From contig JAGVKI010000140.1 of NCBI GenBank assembly GCA_020050695.1, positions 1 through 10,480 of the forward strand: a stretch of DNA of 10,480 bases, given 5' to 3'. This document shows positions 6,904 to 10,480 of the stretch, piece after piece. This DNA comes from Alphaproteobacteria bacterium (GTDB taxonomy: Bacteria; Pseudomonadota; Alphaproteobacteria; Rickettsiales; SXRF01). The translations under genes were made by a program, and so were the position numbers. The notes under the pieces are model-generated. The model made no database searches. It was not told the origin of the DNA and saw only the letters and a program-made list of their open reading frames with translations. Every line of letters starts with the position of its first letter. Position 1 is the stretch's first letter.

Positions 6904-7346
6904 ATAAGAGTAAACAAACGGCGAGAAGTTGGAAAATCTATTGTAATTCGGTCTTTTAGCATGGATTGCAGCACTTCCGAGCCTTCGTTATGCACTCCGC
7001 GCCTGCCCATATCAATGGCTTCGATTTTCGTAGGGCTGGATTTGAGCGCCTCATAATAGCTTTCGCAAATGATGAAATAGTCACGGATAATGCTGCGCAG
7101 CGGCTGCATGGATAGGGCCAGCCTTGCCGTTTTCCCGGTTTCTACCGCTTTAATATCAAAAGCGAGCCTGCCTTCTTCAATGCTAAGCTTTAAATCATAG
7201 GGACCGCATTTAAGGCAGGTAGCCTCAAACCTATTTTCATGCAGCAAATCAGCGATAGCAACATTGCGCTCATGCTCAGCTTCCGGCGAGCGGCGCTTTA
7301 CGCTGCCTTCATCCATGGTGATGGTGGCGATGCGCTCGCTGGTCAT
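6882..7346 (-). CDS. UPF0262 family protein of unknown function
   Basis: This belongs to UPF0262, a conserved alphaproteobacterial family with no established function. It shows the family signatures in order: SPEAEHERNVAIADLL (20-35), GPYDLKLS (48-55), RDYFIICESYYEA (88-100), EAIDMGRRGVHNEGS (109-123) and TSRRLFTLICVLH (140-152). There is no signal peptide or membrane helix, so it is probably cytoplasmic. I prefer the second ATG (7346, 154 residues) over the first (7352, 156 residues): GAGG lies 8 bases before the second but only 2 before the first. The gap to the hisD stop is a few bases, and the gene sits between hisD and infA, its usual neighbourhood in alphaproteobacteria. The context mixes histidine synthesis and translation and does not reveal its role. 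Confidence 0.9.
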   Translation of the reverse strand: MTSERIATITMDEGSVKRRSPEAEHERNVAIADLLHENRFEATCLKCGPYDLKLSIEEGRLAFDIKAVETGKTARLALSMQPLRSIIRDYFIICESYYEALKSSPTKIEAIDMGRRGVHNEGSEVLQSMLKDRITIDFPTSRRLFTLICVLHIK

Positions 7347-7356
7347 GAACATAACC

Positions 7357-8649
7357 TCATATGGGGCGCCTTATGGTCACTGAGCGGCCATGGGCATCGA
7401 GCCCTTCGGTGGTAGCCAGCACATCAGCATAACCGGAGAGTTTGGAAAGGGCCTCAGGCGAGCAGCCAATGATCGAAGTGCGCTTGATGAAATCGAACAC
7501 CGAAAGCCCCGAAGAAAAACGCGCCGTGCGCGAGGTCGGAAGCACATGCGAAGGCCCTGCGATATAATCGCCTATGGCTTCCGGCGTATGGCGGCCAAGG
7601 AATAATGCACCGGCATGCACAATGTGCGGTATAAAGGCTTCAGGGTTTTCAACCGCCAGTTCAACATGCTCCGCAGCAATGACATTGGCGATTTCGCAGG
7701 CTTCATCCCATGACTGCACGAGAATGATCGCACCAAAATTTTTCCAGGAAGGCTCTGCAATGTCGCGGCGCGGCAAGGTTTCGAGTTGCTTGGCTACCTC
7801 TGCTTCTACCGAATTTGCAAACTCTGCATCATCGGTAATCAGTACCGACTGCGCTTCCTTGTCATGCTCTGCCTGCGAGAGCAGGTCAGCGGCGATCCAT
7901 GCCGGGTTATTCTGATTATCCGCCAGCACCAGAATTTCGGATGGCCCGGCGATCATATCGATACCCACCTTGCCAAACACCTGGCGCTTGGCCTCTGCCA
8001 CATAGGCATTGCCGGGGCCAACGATTTTATCTACCGCAGCGATAGACTGCGTGCCATAGGCCAGCGCAGCAACGGCCTGCGCACCGCCGATTTTATAAAT
8101 TTCTTCAATGCCTGCCACGTGGGCCGCGCCCAGCAGCGCGGGGTTTAAATGCCCATCGGGCGCAGGAACCACCATGACCAAACGCTGGGCGCCCGCCACT
8201 TTTGCCGGAATTGCATTCATCAGCACCGAACTAGGATAAGCCGCAAGACCGCCAGGAACATACAGCCCCACCGAATCAATTGGGCTCCAGCGATGACCCA
8301 GGCGTACGCCCAGTTCATCGGTGTAATCCAGATCAGGCGGCATCTGGCGCTCGCTATATTCACGAATACGTTTGGCAGCTACTTTAAGTGAGGTAATCAG
8401 TTCCGGCTGGCACAGGCTGATGGCATTTGCCATTTCTTCAAGCGTCACGCGGATGGAATCATGCGTGGCTTCAAAGCGGTCAAACTTAGCTGTGTATTCA
8501 TAAAGGGCATTGTCGCCGCGAACGCGGACCTGTTCAATGATGGTGCGCACCGTATCGCTTACCTCTACTGCGTGCGAATCGCGCATGGAAAGAAAGCGCT
8601 TGAACGCTACTGGAAAATCCGCCTGCTGAGTTGACAGCTTAACTGGCAT
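7357..8649 (-). CDS. hisD: Histidinol dehydrogenase
   Basis: HisD is a zinc enzyme that oxidises L-histidinol to L-histidine in two NAD-dependent steps, the end of the histidine pathway. From the ATG at 8649 the protein has 430 residues, the usual length, and the residue numbering nearly matches E. coli. Zinc-ligand positions are Q259 and H262 (LLSQAEHD), D361 (GDYIAGPSH) and H420 (GLDAHGRS), with the catalytic pair E327-H328 (AAEHVELA). Other motifs are [16 protein letters not shown] (211-226) and [14 protein letters not shown] (231-244). The start is uncertain: in-frame ATGs at 8673 and 8661 lie upstream, and GAGG sits 6 bases before 8673. I chose 8649 because family members begin close to the MPVKLST position. 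The gene overlaps hisG by 11 bases, or 35 if 8673 is used. Confidence 0.96.
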   Translation of the reverse strand: MPVKLSTQQADFPVAFKRFLSMRDSHAVEVSDTVRTIIEQVRVRGDNALYEYTAKFDRFEATHDSIRVTLEEMANAISLCQPELITSLKVAAKRIREYSERQMPPDLDYTDELGVRLGHRWSPIDSVGLYVPGGLAAYPSSVLMNAIPAKVAGAQRLVMVVPAPDGHLNPALLGAAHVAGIEEIYKIGGAQAVAALAYGTQSIAAVDKIVGPGNAYVAEAKRQVFGKVGIDMIAGPSEILVLADNQNNPAWIAADLLSQAEHDKEAQSVLITDDAEFANSVEAEVAKQLETLPRRDIAEPSWKNFGAIILVQSWDEACEIANVIAAEHVELAVENPEAFIPHIVHAGALFLGRHTPEAIGDYIAGPSHVLPTSRTARFSSGLSVFDFIKRTSIIGCSPEALSKLSGYADVLATTEGLDAHGRSVTIRRPI

Positions 8650-9325
8650 AATGGGGGGCATAAAGGGGGGCATCCACCGCCTCACGGAAGCGGTCAATAA
8701 GGGTGCTGATTTCACCGCTGCGCGTTTTGAAAGCGGCGCGGTTGACGATCAGGCGTGAGGACACATCGCAGATCACCTGTGTTTCTTTAAGGCCGTTAGC
8801 CTTTAGTGTTTTTCCGGTGCTGACCAGATCGACAATGCGCTGCGCAAGACCCAGCGAAGGCGCCAGTTCCATAGCGCCGCCCAGCTTAATGCATTCCGCC
8901 TGGATACCGCGCTCAGCAAAATAGCGACGTGTCAGGTTCGGGTATTTGGTAGCAACACGCACATGGCTTACGCGCGCCAGGTCGTCCTGCGGCGGCATAT
9001 CTACCGGCTCAGCCAGCGACAAGCGGCAATGGCCAATTTTCAGATCAAGCGGCGCATAGATGTCGCTATAGTCAAATTCCATCAGCACATCGCTTCCGGC
9101 AATGCCTACATGAGCAGCGCCAAACGCAACAAAAGTGGCCACATCGAAGCTGCGCACACGTATAATGCTGATATTGGAACCCTGGCAGGAAAACTGCAGC
9201 TGGCGCTCGCCATCGTCAAAAAAAGACTGCTCAGGAGTGATGCCCACTTTTTTGAACATAGGCACTAATTCTTCAAGGATGCGTCCTTTAGGGACCGCTA
9301 TAACAAGACCGGAAGCAGATGACAT
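8639..9325 (-). CDS. hisG: ATP phosphoribosyltransferase, short form
   Basis: HisG joins ATP and PRPP to form phosphoribosyl-ATP, the first and feedback-controlled step of histidine synthesis. At 228 residues it has only the two catalytic lobes and lacks the C-terminal ACT-like regulatory domain of the long form (about 290-300 residues). Short HisG enzymes normally form a hetero-octamer with the tRNA-synthetase-like HisZ, which restores activity and histidine inhibition. Motifs are AVPKGRI (10-16), [11 protein letters not shown] (74-84), [13 protein letters not shown] (124-136) and the PRPP loop [19 protein letters not shown] (153-171) with ANGL (176-179). The ATG overlaps the murA stop as TAATG, suggesting reinitiation after murA. 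Its 3' end overlaps the hisD start. hisZ is not in the window. Confidence 0.96.
   Translation of the reverse strand: MSSASGLVIAVPKGRILEELVPMFKKVGITPEQSFFDDGERQLQFSCQGSNISIIRVRSFDVATFVAFGAAHVGIAGSDVLMEFDYSDIYAPLDLKIGHCRLSLAEPVDMPPQDDLARVSHVRVATKYPNLTRRYFAERGIQAECIKLGGAMELAPSLGLAQRIVDLVSTGKTLKANGLKETQVICDVSSRLIVNRAAFKTRSGEISTLIDRFREAVDAPLYAPHYAS
8650..8673 (-). repeat. Tandem 12-base repeat giving three in-frame ATGs at the hisG/hisD overlap
   Basis: On the minus strand ATGCCCCCCTTT (8673-8662) is followed directly by ATGCCCCCCATT (8661-8650) and then the ATG at 8649. The two units differ by one base. In the hisD frame they read MPPFMPPI before MPVKL; in the hisG frame they encode part of the C-terminal [11 protein letters not shown]. 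The repeat lengthens both proteins at once and creates alternative hisD starts. A recent local duplication is plausible. Confidence 0.6.
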
Positions 9326-10480
9326 TACGCTGCCTCAACCTTGCTTTGCGCATGATGATGCGAAGTAATACGCTCGATCTTCGCACCGCAGCCTGCGAGC
9401 TTTTCTTCCAGGCGCTCATAGCCGCGATCAAGATGGTAGACGCGGTGAATAACCGTCTCGCCTTTGGCAGCCAGCGCTGCAATTACCAGCGACAGAGATG
9501 CGCGCAAATCCGTTGCCATCACTTCTGCGCCGCGCAGTTCATTTACACCGCGAATCATGGCCGAGGAACCATGCACCACAATTTTTGCGCCCATGCGTGT
9601 CAGTTCCGGCACATGCATATAACGGTTTTCAAAAATCGTTTCAGTAATCATGGATGCGCCGTCAGCAAGACTCAGCAGCGCCATCATCTGTGCCTGCATA
9701 TCGGTTGGAAAACCAGGATATGGCTGGGTCATAATATCAATACCCTGAATACGGTCGGTGGTACGCTTTACCATAACGCCGCGCTCAGTCGCAGTAACGC
9801 TGATGCCGGCAGCCATGAATTTTTCAATTACCGCATCGAGCAGATCAACGCGTGCGCCCAGCAGTTCCACCTGCCCGCCGGTAATACCAACAGCCGCAAT
9901 AAACGAGCCGGTTTCAATACGGTCAGCAACTACCGTGTGATGGCAACCACCGAGTTTATCCACGCCGGTGATTCTGATTTCATCGGTGCCGATACCTGTA
10001 ATTTGCGCACCCATTTTCTGCAGGCACTCAGCAAGGTCAATCACTTCCGGTTCGCGGGCCGCGTTATGAATTACGGTTTCGCCGTCAGCGAGCGCCGCAG
10101 CCATCAGGATATTTTCCGTAGCACCTACCGACACTTTTTCGAAGCGTATGTTCGCGCCCTTTAATTTACCCGCCACCTTGGCATGTATGTAGCCATCGCG
10201 CAGCTCGATTTCCGCGCCCATTTCTTCCAGCGCTTTAAGATGCATATCAATAGGACGCGTGCCAATCGCGCAGCCGCCCGGAAGCGATACACGCGCCGCG
10301 CCAAAGCGCGCAAGCAGTGGCCCCAGCACCAGTACCGACGCGCGCATGGTGCGCACCAGTTCATATGGCGCAGTGAGGTTTGCCACCTGCGATGCATTGA
10401 GCGAAAGGATGCGTCCCCCGCTGATCTGGCCAGCCGGGTCCTGCTTTACCTTGCCGCTGCCTTCCATGCTGAGTTCAACG
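9325..10480 (-). CDS. murA: UDP-N-acetylglucosamine 1-carboxyvinyltransferase MurA (5' end missing)
   Basis: MurA transfers enolpyruvate from PEP to UDP-GlcNAc, the first committed step of peptidoglycan synthesis in the cytoplasm and the target of fosfomycin. The frame stays open to the window edge, giving 384 visible residues of about 420-430; the missing part is the N-terminal segment with the KN-containing substrate-binding motif. The visible part includes [26 protein letters not shown] and [17 protein letters not shown]. The catalytic Cys of the last motif is encoded at 10272-10270, so the enzyme should be fosfomycin-sensitive in principle. Later motifs are [42 protein letters not shown] and [15 protein letters not shown]. 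The ATG at 10467 lies inside the conserved fold and is not the real start. The TAA overlaps the hisG ATG, giving murA-hisG-hisD in one unit. Confidence 0.97.
   Translation of the reverse strand, partial: VELSMEGSGKVKQDPAGQISGGRILSLNASQVANLTAPYELVRTMRASVLVLGPLLARFGAARVSLPGGCAIGTRPIDMHLKALEEMGAEIELRDGYIHAKVAGKLKGANIRFEKVSVGATENILMAAALADGETVIHNAAREPEVIDLAECLQKMGAQITGIGTDEIRITGVDKLGGCHHTVVADRIETGSFIAAVGITGGQVELLGARVDLLDAVIEKFMAAGISVTATERGVMVKRTTDRIQGIDIMTQPYPGFPTDMQAQMMALLSLADGASMITETIFENRYMHVPELTRMGAKIVVHGSSAMIRGVNELRGAEVMATDLRASLSLVIAALAAKGETVIHRVYHLDRGYERLEEKLAGCGAKIERITSHHHAQSKVEAA

Noticed and set aside
9319..10164. A long open frame (281 codons) on the plus strand opposite murA.
   Set aside because: It is exactly antisense to conserved MurA, is rich in His, Cys and Asn, resembles no family I recognise, and runs across an unambiguous gene.

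Overview
The window carries two convergent blocks of bacterial housekeeping genes that meet tail to tail near position 4,500. Coding density is very high. I see no tRNA, rRNA, CRISPR array, insertion sequence or prophage gene, and no gap longer than 42 bases. The proteins and gene order point to an alphaproteobacterium of moderate GC. The strongest signs are a UPF0262 protein between hisD and infA, a maf gene directly after infA, and a RibB protein whose GTP-cyclohydrolase-II-like C-terminal half has lost its zinc cysteines. I cannot place it to order level.

Plus strand, 1-4488: ribD (5' end outside the window), ribE, ribBX, ribH, nusB, thiL. Gaps are 13 bases or less, and ribE and ribBX overlap by 11 bases, so this looks like one transcription unit. 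RibD (deaminase/reductase), RibBX (3,4-dihydroxy-2-butanone 4-phosphate synthase), RibH (lumazine synthase) and RibE (riboflavin synthase) cover riboflavin synthesis except for GTP cyclohydrolase II. The C-terminal domain of RibBX looks unable to supply that step, so a separate ribA is expected elsewhere. NusB (transcription antitermination) and ThiL (thiamine-phosphate kinase) complete the unit.

Minus strand, 10480 down to 4503: murA (5' end outside the window), hisG, hisD, UPF0262, infA, maf, comM. The joints murA-hisG (TAATG), hisG-hisD (overlap of at least 11 bases) and maf-comM (ATGA) suggest translational coupling. The unit mixes peptidoglycan synthesis (MurA), the first and last steps of histidine synthesis (HisG, HisD), translation initiation (IF-1), nucleotide-pool sanitation (Maf) and DNA branch migration (ComM). 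HisG is the short form, which normally needs a HisZ partner; hisZ is not in the window.

The points most worth a second look are the degenerate RibX domain of RibBX, the repeat-palindrome-repeat arrangement in the only sizeable intergenic gap (upstream of infA), and a tandem repeat that creates three in-frame ATGs at the hisG/hisD overlap. I found no convincing undescribed system; most of the window is conserved core genome.
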